This document shows, in pieces, positions 8,736 through 18,857 of a DNA stretch of 64,000 nt (positions are counted from its first letter, which is position 1; every line of letters begins with the position of its first letter). Under the pieces are notes generated by a model that saw only the letters and a program-made list of their open reading frames with translations, had not been told where the DNA came from and made no database searches. The stretch comes from Halorhabdus amylolytica (GTDB taxonomy: Archaea; Halobacteriota; Halobacteria; Halobacteriales; Haloarculaceae), in NCBI RefSeq assembly GCF_004944975.1, contig NZ_SPQG01000002.1, positions 214,591-278,590 of the forward strand, read 5' to 3'. Position numbers and translations under genes: made by a program.

Positions 8736-8804
8736 GCCTTTTTCACCCATGTTTTTGCCGCGAGCGGTTCGCGCTTTGCGCGAACCCGAGCGGGAAAAAG
8801 ATGG
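8736..8804. terminator. structured element B, probable bidirectional terminator
   Basis: Same layout as the element at 2650-2720: GCCTTTTT, then CCAT-n-TTTTT, a GC-rich arm, an inner GGTTCGCG/CGCGAACC 8-bp stem, then AAAAA-n-ATGG. Its right edge is 1 nt from the proS stop codon, so on the minus strand it gives a T-rich hairpin just after proS; on the plus strand it would also stop dapE read-through. Role inferred from position and fold. Confidence 0.6.
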
Positions 8805-8805
8805 T

Positions 8806-10260
8806 TTAGTATGTCTTGGCGAAGTATGCCGTCTCCTCGGCCTCCTCGCCACAGATCGCACAGTCGTCGTGGATCGGTTCCTCGTCGCGGTCCTTCGGAA
8901 CCATCACGATCTCGGCGGCGATGGCGTCCTTGATCGGTTCCTCGCAGTCCTCGTCGCCACACCAGCCACACTTGACGTAGCCGCCGTGCTGGCCGATCGT
9001 ACCGAGGATCTCTTCACGGGATTCCGCCTCGCGGATCTCTCCTTCCAGGGTTTCCTCGGCGCTCGCGTAGAGCTTCGCGAAGATGGTATCGAGATGCTCG
9101 GAGACGATTTCGGCGACGCCTTCGCGCTCGACCGTAATTTCCTCGCCGTCGGGACGGTGGACGAGCGTGAGTTCGTCGTCTTCGACCTCGTAGGATCCGA
9201 TCTCGATCCGGAGCGGGACACCGTTGAGTTCGTGTTCGTTGTACTTGAAGCCGGGATTGCGGTGGTCGCGGTCGTCCAGTTCGACCCGAACGCCCGCATC
9301 TCGGAGGGCCGCCTCGACTGTCTCGGCGTATTCGAGGACGTCGTCCTTGCTGTCCTCGTCCCAGATCGGGACGATGGCGACCTGGGTCTCGGCAAGCGTC
9401 GGTGGCAGGACCAGTCCCTGGTCGTCGCTGTGAGTCATGAACAGCGCACCGAGCGCCCGCCAGGACAGCCCCCAGGAGGTCGTGTGGGCAGTCTTCTCTT
9501 CTTCGTCCTCGTCGACGTACGTCACGTCGTAGGCCTCCGCGAAGGAAGTCCCCAGGTAGTGGGAGGTCCCGCCCTGGACTGACTTGCCATCGGGCATCAG
9601 CGCCTCGACGCTCGTCGTCGTGTGTGCGCCGGGGAACTTGTCGTGTTCGGGTTTCCGGCCGGTCAACACCGGCATCGCCAGGACGTCCTCGTAGAGGCGC
9701 TCGTACTGCTCGAGACGGGTCTCCATCTCCTCGATCGCGTCCCCGGCGTCGTGGTGGGCGGTGTGACCTTCCTGCCAGAGGAACTCCTTCGTGCGGAAGA
9801 ACGGCTTGGTCTCGGTGGCTTCCCACCGGACGACGCTACACCACTGATTGACGCGGATCGGGAGGTCCCGATGGGATCGGGTCCACTGGGCAAGGAAGGG
9901 CGTGATGATGCTCTCACTTGTCGGTCGGACCGCCAGACGCTCCTCCAGTTCGTCGTAGCCTCCTTGCGTGACCCACGCCACCTCGGGGTCAAACCCCTCG
10001 ACGATGTCCTTCTCCTTTTCGAGATAGCTTTCGGGGATGAAAAGCGGGAAATAGGCGTTCTGGACGCCGGTCTCCTTGAACCAGCCGTCGAGGTAGTTCT
10101 GGAGTCGTTCCCAGATGGCGTACCCGCGGGGGCGGGTGACGATGAACCCGCCCATCGGGGCGTAGTCGGCCAGGCCGGCTTTCTGGACCAGTTCGGCGTA
10201 CCACTCGCCGGTCGCGTGTTCCTTGCTCTCGGTGATGCCGAGCTCTTGCTCGCCGCTCAT
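8806..10260 (-). CDS. proS: prolyl-tRNA synthetase (archaeal/eukaryotic type)
   Basis: Charges tRNA-Pro with proline. The chosen start (MSGEQELG...) gives 484 residues, the usual size for archaeal-type class II ProRS; an in-frame start 63 nt upstream adds non-conserved residues. Class II motifs are visible: motif 1 region GFIVTRPRGYAIWERLQ, the RPTSESII segment, motif 2 FRTKEFLWQEGHTAH, and the motif 3 region with SWGLSWRALGALFMTHSDDQGLVLPP. The anticodon-binding domain follows, then the C-terminal zinc-type domain with CGWCGDEDCE and CAICGEE, ending in a Tyr as is characteristic of this type. Transcription probably ends at element B. Confidence 0.95.
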   Translation of the reverse strand: MSGEQELGITESKEHATGEWYAELVQKAGLADYAPMGGFIVTRPRGYAIWERLQNYLDGWFKETGVQNAYFPLFIPESYLEKEKDIVEGFDPEVAWVTQGGYDELEERLAVRPTSESIITPFLAQWTRSHRDLPIRVNQWCSVVRWEATETKPFFRTKEFLWQEGHTAHHDAGDAIEEMETRLEQYERLYEDVLAMPVLTGRKPEHDKFPGAHTTTSVEALMPDGKSVQGGTSHYLGTSFAEAYDVTYVDEDEEEKTAHTTSWGLSWRALGALFMTHSDDQGLVLPPTLAETQVAIVPIWDEDSKDDVLEYAETVEAALRDAGVRVELDDRDHRNPGFKYNEHELNGVPLRIEIGSYEVEDDELTLVHRPDGEEITVEREGVAEIVSEHLDTIFAKLYASAEETLEGEIREAESREEILGTIGQHGGYVKCGWCGDEDCEEPIKDAIAAEIVMVPKDRDEEPIHDDCAICGEEAEETAYFAKTY

Positions 10261-10474
10261 ACTCGTGTGTCCACGAGGGACGGCATAAACCCGCCGTGTT
10301 CCGCTCGCTTTCCGCGAAGCCACCGTCTATCCGCTTCGGGTGTCGGTTCGGTCCTGCCCCTCGAATCCTGCGGGATGGCGAAGCCCCGCCTCGCTGCTTT
10401 CCTCCTCGAGAGAGGCCAGGCTTCAAGTCACCTGAAACCAATCAGAGCATTGGGGGAACTGATGGTGAACACTC

Positions 10475-10867
10475 GTGACTGACGCTGCCCGCGGTCCCGA
10501 CGGGAAATGGCGGATCAACCGGACGCTTCTGGGCGCTTCGGCGGTCGCACTCGGCGTGGCGATCGTCGCCGTGTTCCCTCTCAGAGTCGTCCCCAGTCCC
10601 TGGTTTGCGGACTCACTGTTGCACTTCTCCGGTGGCTTGGCACTGACGCTCGGCCTGGCCGCTATCGTCCCGCGGCGGGACGATCTCCTAGCGCTACTCG
10701 TCGTCCTCTTGGGTGTCCTCTGGGAGCCCGTCGAAGCGGTCCACTACGGTCGCGACACGCTCCCGGCGATGGCCGACTGGATGACGAACAACGATACGCT
10801 GAAAGACATGAGTTTAGTCGCAGTCGGGGCGCTGGTAGCGTTGGTCGCGATCGGGCGTTACGAGTGA
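10475..10867 (+). CDS. small haloarchaeal membrane protein
   Basis: A 130-residue protein starting at GTG, with about four predicted membrane segments (about 18-38, 46-64, 70-88 and 107-126). A conserved-looking LWEPVEAVHYG and DWMTNNDTLKDMSLVAVGA pattern resembles the acidic loop motif of VanZ-like/DUF2238-type membrane proteins, but I cannot assign the family firmly. It stands alone between proS and the desuccinylase-like gene, with no operon partner. Function unknown. Confidence 0.6.
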   Translation: MTDAARGPDGKWRINRTLLGASAVALGVAIVAVFPLRVVPSPWFADSLLHFSGGLALTLGLAAIVPRRDDLLALLVVLLGVLWEPVEAVHYGRDTLPAMADWMTNNDTLKDMSLVAVGALVALVAIGRYE

Positions 10868-11019
10868 GTTTGCGGGGTGTCCCGGACGCGATCCTAGCCT
10901 TCGTCGATAGATATCCGGGGACCCCTCTCCTCAGTGAGGTACCACAGATCGACGTGCTCTGTTGTTCGATCCGCCTGTCGAGCGAGTGCGGCGGTGACCC
11001 GGCAGCCGACGCTCGCGTT

Positions 11020-11838
11020 TCAATCGGCCGTCAGCGTCGCCGCCCCGTCCTCCGTCGTCCGGAGCGTCCCGGCGAAGGTCCCGCGGTAGCCGAAGATGTG
11101 CTCGTAGCCGTATGCCGAGAAGAGGATAGGGTCAAAGCCCTCCTCGGCGGCCAGTCCTTCCCCGTCAACCGCGGCGTAGGTCTCGCCGGCGTCGACGTGG
11201 ACGAAGTTCTCGGCGAAGACCTCGTATTCCTCGGCCGGTGGCTTCTCGACGGGCTCGCCCTGCTCGTAGACCTCCAGGTCGTGGGCGATGGTCTCACCGG
11301 CGATGGCACCCGTGGCCGTCAAGAACTCCCGGGCCAGCCGGTAGGCGTTCTCGGCGGCTTCCACCGAACCCTGATAGCCCGCCTCGACTTCGAGGATGTC
11401 CGCCTCCGCGGCGAACAGTCGTCCCTCGGCGTTGACGCCGGTCTCGACCAGCGCCCGGACGGAGAGGTGTGGGACGATCTCTCTGGCGAGATCGTTCAGT
11501 CCGGACGTGATCGCGAAAGGTTTGGCCGCTGAGCGCGTCGAGTGGATCGACAGTACCGTACATCCCCGGACGGCCTCGGCGAGTTCGACCGCGAGGTCTC
11601 GCTCGTGAGCGTCCTCGGACGTCGCCTCGTCGAACGCCCGGTTGAGATCCGTATCGACGTAGCGGACCCCCTCGGCCAGGGCTTTCTCGTTCGCGACGAT
11701 GAGTCGGACCGGTCGCTGTACCGTCGACTCGTCGCCCAGTAGCCGATCGACTGCCCGAACGCCACAGGGTTCGTCGCCGTGGATCGCCGCCACGATCGCC
11801 AGTTCCGGGTGCCCCTCCCCGAGTTGCTCGACGCGCAT
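11020..11838 (-). CDS. succinylglutamate desuccinylase/aspartoacylase-family zinc hydrolase
   Basis: A 272-residue M14-like amidohydrolase. The N-terminus has the zinc-binding AAIHGDEPCGVRA (HxxE), VDTDLNRAF and VLSIHSTRS with the third zinc-ligand His; the C-terminal half has a beta-rich domain with VHVDAGETYAAVDGEGL. The family removes acyl groups from N-acylated amino acids (AstE, aspartoacylase) and includes many archaeal members of unknown substrate. It is on the minus strand, downstream of and in the same direction as the small hypothetical gene at 11914-12408, with a 75-nt gap. Substrate cannot be assigned. Confidence 0.8.
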   Translation of the reverse strand: MRVEQLGEGHPELAIVAAIHGDEPCGVRAVDRLLGDESTVQRPVRLIVANEKALAEGVRYVDTDLNRAFDEATSEDAHERDLAVELAEAVRGCTVLSIHSTRSAAKPFAITSGLNDLAREIVPHLSVRALVETGVNAEGRLFAAEADILEVEAGYQGSVEAAENAYRLAREFLTATGAIAGETIAHDLEVYEQGEPVEKPPAEEYEVFAENFVHVDAGETYAAVDGEGLAAEEGFDPILFSAYGYEHIFGYRGTFAGTLRTTEDGAATLTAD

Positions 11839-11913
11839 GGGGACCGATAAGTCGTCGAGTCACAAGAGCTACCGGAATGTCTGTCGGGTGGAGTCCGGAT
11901 ATCGGGACCGCGT

Positions 11914-12408
11914 TCACTCCCGGTCCGGATCGATCCCGAACGGACTCTCACCTTCGGTCCACTCCCAGCCGGGCAGGCGCGTCTGGAACCCGGCCGCAAG
12001 CGCCGCGTCGAGGTCGTCGAGTCCCGCGGCGTCGTCGGGATCGCCGTGCCTCTGTACGTCCGTGTAGTGGAACGTGGCTTCGGCAAGCGTCGACAGCGGC
12101 TGGCCGCCTGCGACCGTCGCAGCAAGCTGTCGGCCGAGCTGTTCGTCGACGACGAATCCCGGGTAGTCCCCTTCGACGTCTAGGTCACGGAGGATGGCGG
12201 CCAGCGCGGCGACGTTGACGGCGCGATCTCCGTCTGCAAAGACTGTCCTGACCGCGTCGTGGTACTGTTCGTCGCTGATCCGTTCGACGTCGGTCTCGAA
12301 AGCGTCGCCCAGATCAGTACGGACACGGTTGATCAGTGGGACGACGACCTCGCCGCGGTCTTCGATCCAGGTCCGTTCGGTGGCGACGACGGCTGGCGTC
12401 ACGCGCAT
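11914..12408 (-). CDS. uncharacterised haloarchaeal protein
   Basis: I do not recognise the function. The chosen start (MRVTPAVVATERTW...) gives 164 acidic residues without signal peptide or membrane segments; longer in-frame starts would read into the intergenic promoter region, which has a basic, non-halophilic composition. The protein has a helical middle (DVERISDEQYHDAVRTVF) and a C-terminal half ending GWEWTEGESPFGID. A GTTTTTATTAG-like AT-rich box lies about 75-90 nt upstream. The neighbouring same-strand gene is the aspartoacylase-like hydrolase. Confidence 0.65.
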   Translation of the reverse strand: MRVTPAVVATERTWIEDRGEVVVPLINRVRTDLGDAFETDVERISDEQYHDAVRTVFADGDRAVNVAALAAILRDLDVEGDYPGFVVDEQLGRQLAATVAGGQPLSTLAEATFHYTDVQRHGDPDDAAGLDDLDAALAAGFQTRLPGWEWTEGESPFGIDPDRE

Positions 12409-12702
12409 GGCACCACTCACGACGGGTTCGATCCTGTAGTTTCCGGAGATTCTCCTGTGAGTCGGTGCTGGATGTTTCCGAAGGTTTTTATTAGCAGAGG
12501 GGAATACCACCACGTGGAGCTCGGTTTTCCGGACTCTCAGCATTAGTCGAACCGGTCCGGAGTACCACACGAGCGGAAAGCGTTATCGTATCATGACATT
12601 ACTATTCAGTCGGGGTCCCACCCATCGACAGCACGGGACTGCGCGGGGACGTTCGAATCTGTGCCGCGGTGAGGGTCGGGGCGCCCGTTGGTTCTTGCAG
12701 CT

Positions 12703-14619
12703 ATGAGCAAGGTAGATCAGCAACTCGAGGACACGAAGGCGACGATCGAGAGCGAAGTACCGAACGACATCTCCATCACGGAGGTCACCTACGAGGGGCC
12801 GGAGCTGGTCGTTTACACCCGCGATCCCAAGACGTTCGCGGACAACGGCGACCTCGTCCGGCGACTGGCCTCGAAACTCCGCAAACGGATCACCGTTCGG
12901 CCGGATCCAGAGGTCCTCTCTCGACCGTCTGAGGCCAGAGAGCAGATTCGTGCGGTGATCCCCGAGGAGGCCAGCGTCACCGACCTGGATTTCCACGAGG
13001 ACACCGGCGAGGTGGTCATCGAGGCCGAGAAACCGGGGATGGTGATCGGCCGGCACGGTTCGACGCTCCGGGAGATAACCAAGGAGGTCGGCTGGACGCC
13101 CGAAGTCGTCCGAACGCCACCGATCGAGTCCTCGACAGTCAGTAACGTCCGTAGTTTCCTCACGCAAGAACGGGAAGACCGTCGGGATATTCTCGAACGC
13201 ATCGGTCGGCAGATCCACCGTGAGGAGATGTCCGACGACGAGTGGGTCCGTATCACCACACTCGGGTGCTGTCGGGAGGTCGGCCGTGCTGCGTTCATCC
13301 TCTCGACGCCCGAGACCCGTGTCCTCATCGACTGTGGCGACAAGCCCGGTGCGGAGGGCGAGGTCCCGTACCTCCAGGTGCCCGAGGCGCTCGGGTCGGG
13401 CGCGAGTTCGCTCGACGCCGTCGTCCTGACCCACGCTCACCTCGATCATTCCGCGCTCATTCCTCTCCTGTTCAAATACGGGTATGACGGCCCGATCTAC
13501 ACGACCGAGCCGACCCGCGATCTGATGGGCCTGCTCACGCTCGACTACCTCGACGTCGCTGCCAAGGAGGGACGGAGTCCGCCCTACGACTCAGAGATGG
13601 TTCGAGAGGCGATCAAACACACCATCCCGATCGAATACGGCGACGTGACGGACATCTCGCCGGACATCAAGCTGACGATGCACAACGCCGGGCATATCCT
13701 CGGTTCGGCGGTCTCGCACTTCCACGTCGGCGACGGTCTGTACAACGTCGCCTTCTCCGGGGACATCCACTACGAGGACACGCGGTTGTTCAACGGTGCC
13801 GTCAACGACTTCCCGCGTGTCGAGACGCTCGTCCTCGAGTCGACCTACGGCGGCCGCAACGACTATCAGACCGACCAGGCGGACTCCGAACAGAAACTCA
13901 AGAAGGTCATCACCGAAACCCACGAGCAGGGCGGCAAGGTCTTGATCCCGGCGTTCGCCGTGGGGCGGTCCCAGGAGCTGATGTTGGTCCTCGAAGAGGC
14001 GATGCGAAGCGGCGACATCCCGGAAATGCCGGTTCACCTGGACGGGATGATCTGGGAAGCGACTGCCATTCACACCACGTATCCGGAGTATCTCCGTGAC
14101 GATCTCCGGGATCGGATCTTCCACGACGACGAGAACCCGTTCCTCGCCGACCAGTTCAACCACATCGACGGCGGCGAGGACGAGCGACAGGACGTCGCCG
14201 ACGGCGATCCCGCGATTATCCTCTCGACGTCGGGGATGGTCACTGGCGGGCCGATCATGTCCTGGCTCGAGCACGTCGGTCCCGACCCGGACTCGACGCT
14301 CGTCTTCGTCGGGTATCAGGCCCAGGGGACGCTGGGTCGGCGGATCCAGAACGGCTGGGACGAGATTCCGCTGGGCAACGGGAGCCGAGGGAACACCCTG
14401 CAGCTGGAAATGGACGTCGAGACCGTCGATGGGTTCTCGGGCCACGCCGACCGCCAGGGCCTGGAAAACTTCGTGAAGACGATGAACCCACGCCCGGAAA
14501 AGATCCTCTGTGTCCACGGCGACGAGTCCTCCGTCCAGGACCTCTCCTCGGCACTGTATCACGACTACAATCTCCGGACGTTCGCGCCCAAGAACCTAGA
14601 GACCTTCCGGTTCGTCTGA
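12703..14619 (+). CDS. fttA: transcription termination factor FttA (aCPSF1), KH/beta-CASP ribonuclease
   Basis: Archaeal CPSF73-like endonuclease that cleaves nascent RNA and ends transcription. The 638-residue protein has N-terminal KH-like domains (about 1-145, with VIGRHGSTLREI as a GxxG loop), a metallo-beta-lactamase domain with THAHLDHS (His244, His246, Asp248, His249), then a beta-CASP insert with ESTYGGRN, IPAFAVGRSQELM and STSGMVTGGP, and the C-terminal GFSGHADRQ and CVHGDE motifs. The ATG at 12703 is preferred over an upstream TTG. It is followed 16 nt later by a DsbB-like gene. Universal and single-copy in archaea. Confidence 0.95.
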   Translation: MSKVDQQLEDTKATIESEVPNDISITEVTYEGPELVVYTRDPKTFADNGDLVRRLASKLRKRITVRPDPEVLSRPSEAREQIRAVIPEEASVTDLDFHEDTGEVVIEAEKPGMVIGRHGSTLREITKEVGWTPEVVRTPPIESSTVSNVRSFLTQEREDRRDILERIGRQIHREEMSDDEWVRITTLGCCREVGRAAFILSTPETRVLIDCGDKPGAEGEVPYLQVPEALGSGASSLDAVVLTHAHLDHSALIPLLFKYGYDGPIYTTEPTRDLMGLLTLDYLDVAAKEGRSPPYDSEMVREAIKHTIPIEYGDVTDISPDIKLTMHNAGHILGSAVSHFHVGDGLYNVAFSGDIHYEDTRLFNGAVNDFPRVETLVLESTYGGRNDYQTDQADSEQKLKKVITETHEQGGKVLIPAFAVGRSQELMLVLEEAMRSGDIPEMPVHLDGMIWEATAIHTTYPEYLRDDLRDRIFHDDENPFLADQFNHIDGGEDERQDVADGDPAIILSTSGMVTGGPIMSWLEHVGPDPDSTLVFVGYQAQGTLGRRIQNGWDEIPLGNGSRGNTLQLEMDVETVDGFSGHADRQGLENFVKTMNPRPEKILCVHGDESSVQDLSSALYHDYNLRTFAPKNLETFRFV

Positions 14620-14635
14620 CTGCTGGGCTGTTTAC

Positions 14636-15094
14636 ATGACCGACGTCTCGAGCCCTGATCGATCGAAAGCCTTCGACCGGTTTCGCCGGGGTTCCCGGAC
14701 GTGGCTCGCTGTCGCCACGCTGATCGCCGTTGTCGCAACCGCCGGCAGTCTCTATTTGAGTCTCGGTCTCGGACTGGTTCCCTGCCGACTCTGCTGGTAT
14801 CAGCGCATCTTGATGTACCCGCTCGTGATCGTCCTCGGGATAGCGAGTTTCGAGAACCGACGTGGTGTCTTCCGGACCGCACTCCCGCTATCGACTCTCG
14901 GTGGCGGGATCGCGGCCTATCACTCCATGTTGCAGGTTTCGGCCGCGACGGGAGGCGCGTGTACACTCGGGGGAGGTGGGTGCGGGACTATCCAGTTGCG
15001 AGTCCTCGGCCTGTCGATACCGAACCTGTCGCTACTCGCGTTCGCACTGATAACAACCGCGATGCTCGTCCTCGCTGTTCGATCGTCCGATTGA
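14636..15094 (+). CDS. DsbB/BdbC-like disulfide bond formation protein
   Basis: A 152-residue integral membrane protein with four hydrophobic segments (about 22-47, 56-72, 82-100 and 127-147). It has the two cysteine pairs expected of quinone-linked oxidants: Cys50 and Cys53 in PCRLCWYQR and Cys109 and Cys116 in ACTLGGGGCG. The family reoxidises a thioredoxin-fold partner and passes electrons to quinone. The gene follows fttA by 16 nt, so co-transcription is possible, but no DsbA-like gene lies next to it. Confidence 0.85.
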   Translation: MTDVSSPDRSKAFDRFRRGSRTWLAVATLIAVVATAGSLYLSLGLGLVPCRLCWYQRILMYPLVIVLGIASFENRRGVFRTALPLSTLGGGIAAYHSMLQVSAATGGACTLGGGGCGTIQLRVLGLSIPNLSLLAFALITTAMLVLAVRSSD

Positions 15095-15241
15095 GAGAAA
15101 CAAGACGGGGTGTGTGGTCGAAGTCTCCAACGTCGACATCGGATCGCGTGGTGACATCAACGAGAACCCATAAGGCTGGTATCTCCGGGAGAAAGCCTGG
15201 GACGTCTTCGAGGGGATCCGCACGGTCGCCGAGACGAACGA

Positions 15242-15409
15242 TCAGAACTGTTCAGCTTCCGTTCGGTCCATGTACGCTGAGACGACCGGCCGACGGTGCC
15301 AGTAGTTCGTCGAGACGGCGCCGGCCAGGGTGACGTAGAACGCGGTCAGGCTGTCGGCCCCGGTCCGGAGGAACCGAAAGCCAGGTTCGGGTCCCGAGAA
15401 CTGCGTGAT
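15242..15409 (-). pseudogene. C-terminal part of DUF6602-like gene, cut off by the IS element
   Basis: A 56-codon minus-strand frame reading ITQFSGPEPGFRF... to ...MDRTEAEQF-stop. An ATG that falls across the insertion edge could start it, but there is no ribosome-binding or promoter signal of its own. When the IS (15410-16797) is removed, this frame joins in phase to the fragment at 16798-17328, reading ...ICVLDEYVV-ITQFSGPE..., which restores one protein of about 232 residues. It is therefore best read as the displaced 3' end of that gene. Confidence 0.75.
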
Positions 15410-15430
15410 CATAGCGGAACAGCGCGGAAA

Positions 15431-15450
15431 CCCACCCGTTCACGGGTGGG
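15431..15450. repeat. left-end hairpin of the IS element
   Basis: Perfect inverted repeat, 9-bp stem and TC loop, 21 nt inside the inferred left end. This type of subterminal hairpin is what the single-strand transposase TnpA recognises in IS200/IS605 elements. Confidence 0.85.
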
Positions 15451-15539
15451 AGCAAGCGCGTACGCTTTGTGCAACAATCCACCGACTACGACAGGCCGAC
15501 TCCCCAATATATTTGAACCACCAAGTATACATATGATGT

Positions 15540-16797
<1,258 letters not shown>

Positions 16798-17328
16798 TAC
16801 CACGTATTCGTCGAGGACACAGATCAGATCCACACACCCCTCCAGGCTGGTCCGGTTGGCGTAGTACCGCAGGACACTGTCTCTGAAGGTCTCCGGGTCA
16901 GGTCCTTCGAAGGCAAAAACTGTCGAGAAGAGCTGTTCCTGTCGTTCGACTTCGTCACCGACAGGTATCCGATCCACGTTGAGGCGTTTGATGGAATCGA
17001 CCTTACTGAGGGCGTGATCGACTTCCCCGAAAAGGTCTGGTTTCACGTCCACGTGGGCGTGGACGCCCGCACTGAGGTACCGAGACCGACCGCTGTCCGA
17101 AAGTACCGGCAAGTGTGGATCGTACAGCACTGCACCCACACGATTGCTGGACTCGCCGTTCGCGTCGACGATCTCACCGCCGACGGTGACGTACTCCTCC
17201 GGATAGGTCTCTGTGAGGAACCGCTCTACGAAGGCGTTACGGGCGTCGGGCTCGCGGTCGAACCCGCCGTCAGCGGCCCCGGCGAGCTTCTCCGACAGAT
17301 GCCGAAAGTACTCGTCGAACGGTGCCAT
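16798..17328 (-). pseudogene. N-terminal part of DUF6602-like protein, interrupted by the IS element
   Basis: About 177 native codons from MAPFDEYF to EYVV; the IS then adds one Ser codon and a stop. The start follows a TTTTTATC box (17351-17358, minus strand) by about 27 nt, as in a leaderless gene. The layout matches DUF6602 proteins, which resemble PD-(D/E)XK nucleases: a helical N-terminus, GEIVDANGESSNRVG followed by AVLYDP, then VHAHVDVKPDL and a KVDSIKRL helix. The usual acidic residue after the Ser region appears replaced (VGAVLYD) and the usual ExK is DVK, so catalysis was uncertain even before insertion. Family assignment is from motif memory. Confidence 0.65.
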
Positions 17329-17386
17329 AAAGGATGCTACGATCAATCGTGATAAAAAGGTGGGGCTCGGTCACGGATCTGCGGGA

Positions 17387-18235
17387 TCAATCGCCGATCG
17401 TGTCGGCCGAATCGTGGGCCTCGCTGTCCCCGATGTCGACGCCGACTCTATCACACAGGTCGGATAGTGGACACGCTTCGGGGCCGTCCAGGCAAGTTGG
17501 CTTCCGTGCCGTGCAGTACTCGCGGCCGAACTGGATGCTCGCCGTGTGACCGAAGCCACACTTCCCTTCGGGAACGTCCCGTTCGAGCACCTCCCTGACC
17601 GTCTCGTGATCGGCGTCCGGCGGGGCGATGCCCAGTCGGCGATAGATTCGATGGACGTGCGTGTCGACAGGGAAGACACCGGGACGTCCGCCGGCGAACA
17701 GCAACACGCAGTCGGCCGTCTTGGGGCCGACACCGTTCATCGAAAGGAGTGTCTCCCGGACTGTTCCGGCATCTTCCTCGCGGACGAACGCGTCGAACGC
17801 GGCTTCCCCGCCGTATTCGGCGAGGATCAGTTCTGCGATCTCGATGATGCGAGCGGACTTCTGGTTGTGCAGTCCTCCCTCGGCGATCGTCTCCGCGAGT
17901 TCCTCCCGGTCGGCGTCAGCCAGCATCTCGACGAGATCTGCCCCCCTCTCACCGCCGTCCGCGTCGGTTTCCGAATCTGATCCGTACCGTTCCATCAGCG
18001 CATCGTGGGCCGGCTGGCTCGCCGCGTCGCTGGTGTTCTGACTGAGGATCGTCCGTACGAGCGTCTCGAAGGCGTCGCGGCCCCCGTAGGTCTTTTCCCA
18101 ATACAACTCTCCCAGCCGATCGACGACTGCGCCGGCTCGGGTGTCCGCGTTCGCATCGGTTTCGAAGGCCGTCACTGACCCACCGCCGTCGATCCCGCCG
18201 CTGATGTTCCGGCTCGGTTCCGCGTCCTCGTCCAT
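17387..18235 (-). CDS. nth: endonuclease III, DNA glycosylase/AP lyase
   Basis: Removes oxidised pyrimidines and cleaves at abasic sites in base excision repair. The chosen start (MDEDAEPSRN...) gives 282 residues; a longer frame is open upstream but unconserved. Present are TILSQNTSD, the helix-hairpin-helix LLSMNGVGPKTADCVLL with the catalytic Lys, the catalytic Asp in FPVDTHVHR, and a C-terminal four-cysteine cluster. The cysteine spacing is C-x6-C-x6-C-x5-C, against the textbook C-x6-C-x2-C-x5-C. A low-complexity acidic insert (SDSETDADGGERGAD) separates helices and is probably a halophilic loop. Confidence 0.92.
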   Translation of the reverse strand: MDEDAEPSRNISGGIDGGGSVTAFETDANADTRAGAVVDRLGELYWEKTYGGRDAFETLVRTILSQNTSDAASQPAHDALMERYGSDSETDADGGERGADLVEMLADADREELAETIAEGGLHNQKSARIIEIAELILAEYGGEAAFDAFVREEDAGTVRETLLSMNGVGPKTADCVLLFAGGRPGVFPVDTHVHRIYRRLGIAPPDADHETVREVLERDVPEGKCGFGHTASIQFGREYCTARKPTCLDGPEACPLSDLCDRVGVDIGDSEAHDSADTIGD

Positions 18236-18401
18236 GGCCGCTGTTCCGGCGGCCACGGAGAAAAACGACCGGACACGCCCGTCGTTCTGACCGGCCCACA
18301 AGACGTGTCCGTGAGCGTTCACCGTTCGGCTGGGTCCGGAACCTGGGGCGTCAGTTGTCGTATCGTGTCCTTTATCGAACACACACACACACCGATTGGG
18401 G

Positions 18402-18815
18402 TCACTCGACAGACAGCGTCATTGTGACCGACGCGCCGTCCGCGAGTGTCTCGATCAGATTCCGATCTACGTCAGCGGCCGCCGCGTCCGCATCGACCAT
18501 CACGGTCCGGTCGTCGACGTAGTCGCTGGTCCGGACGACGAGGCTGCGGTCGTTCTCGAAGGAGAGGTCGGGATGACCGCGTCCGGTGATCTCGAACCGG
18601 TGGCTGTCGGTTGCGATCGTGGCCGTGATCGTCGCGTCGTGGTCCCGGCAGGCCTCAACGAACGCGGGATCGAACTCGTTTGGGGTTCGATCGGCCTCGA
18701 CGGCGAGGATACAGTCCCCGGCCGGCGTGAGGTAGTCGTCGCTGGTGAACTCGAGAGTGCTGTCGTGGGTCGCGGTCACGTTCTCGTGACCCCGGGCGCG
18801 GATCCGTTCGTCCAT
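18402..18815 (-). CDS. DUF371 family archaeal protein
   Basis: A 137-residue protein with the family pattern ARGHENVTATHDSTLEFT...DYLTPAGDCILAVEAD at the N-terminus and TGRGHPDLSFEND in the middle. DUF371 is a small, nearly archaea-restricted family with no experimental function that I know of. It ends 14 nt from the extreme 3' side of the upstream spacer and lies downstream of the DUF373 gene on the same strand (42-nt gap), so the two may be co-transcribed. Confidence 0.85.
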   Translation of the reverse strand: MDERIRARGHENVTATHDSTLEFTSDDYLTPAGDCILAVEADRTPNEFDPAFVEACRDHDATITATIATDSHRFEITGRGHPDLSFENDRSLVVRTSDYVDDRTVMVDADAAAADVDRNLIETLADGASVTMTLSVE

Positions 18816-18857
18816 GATCGTGGCTCCGGATGACGATACTTGAGACGTCCGTTTCGA

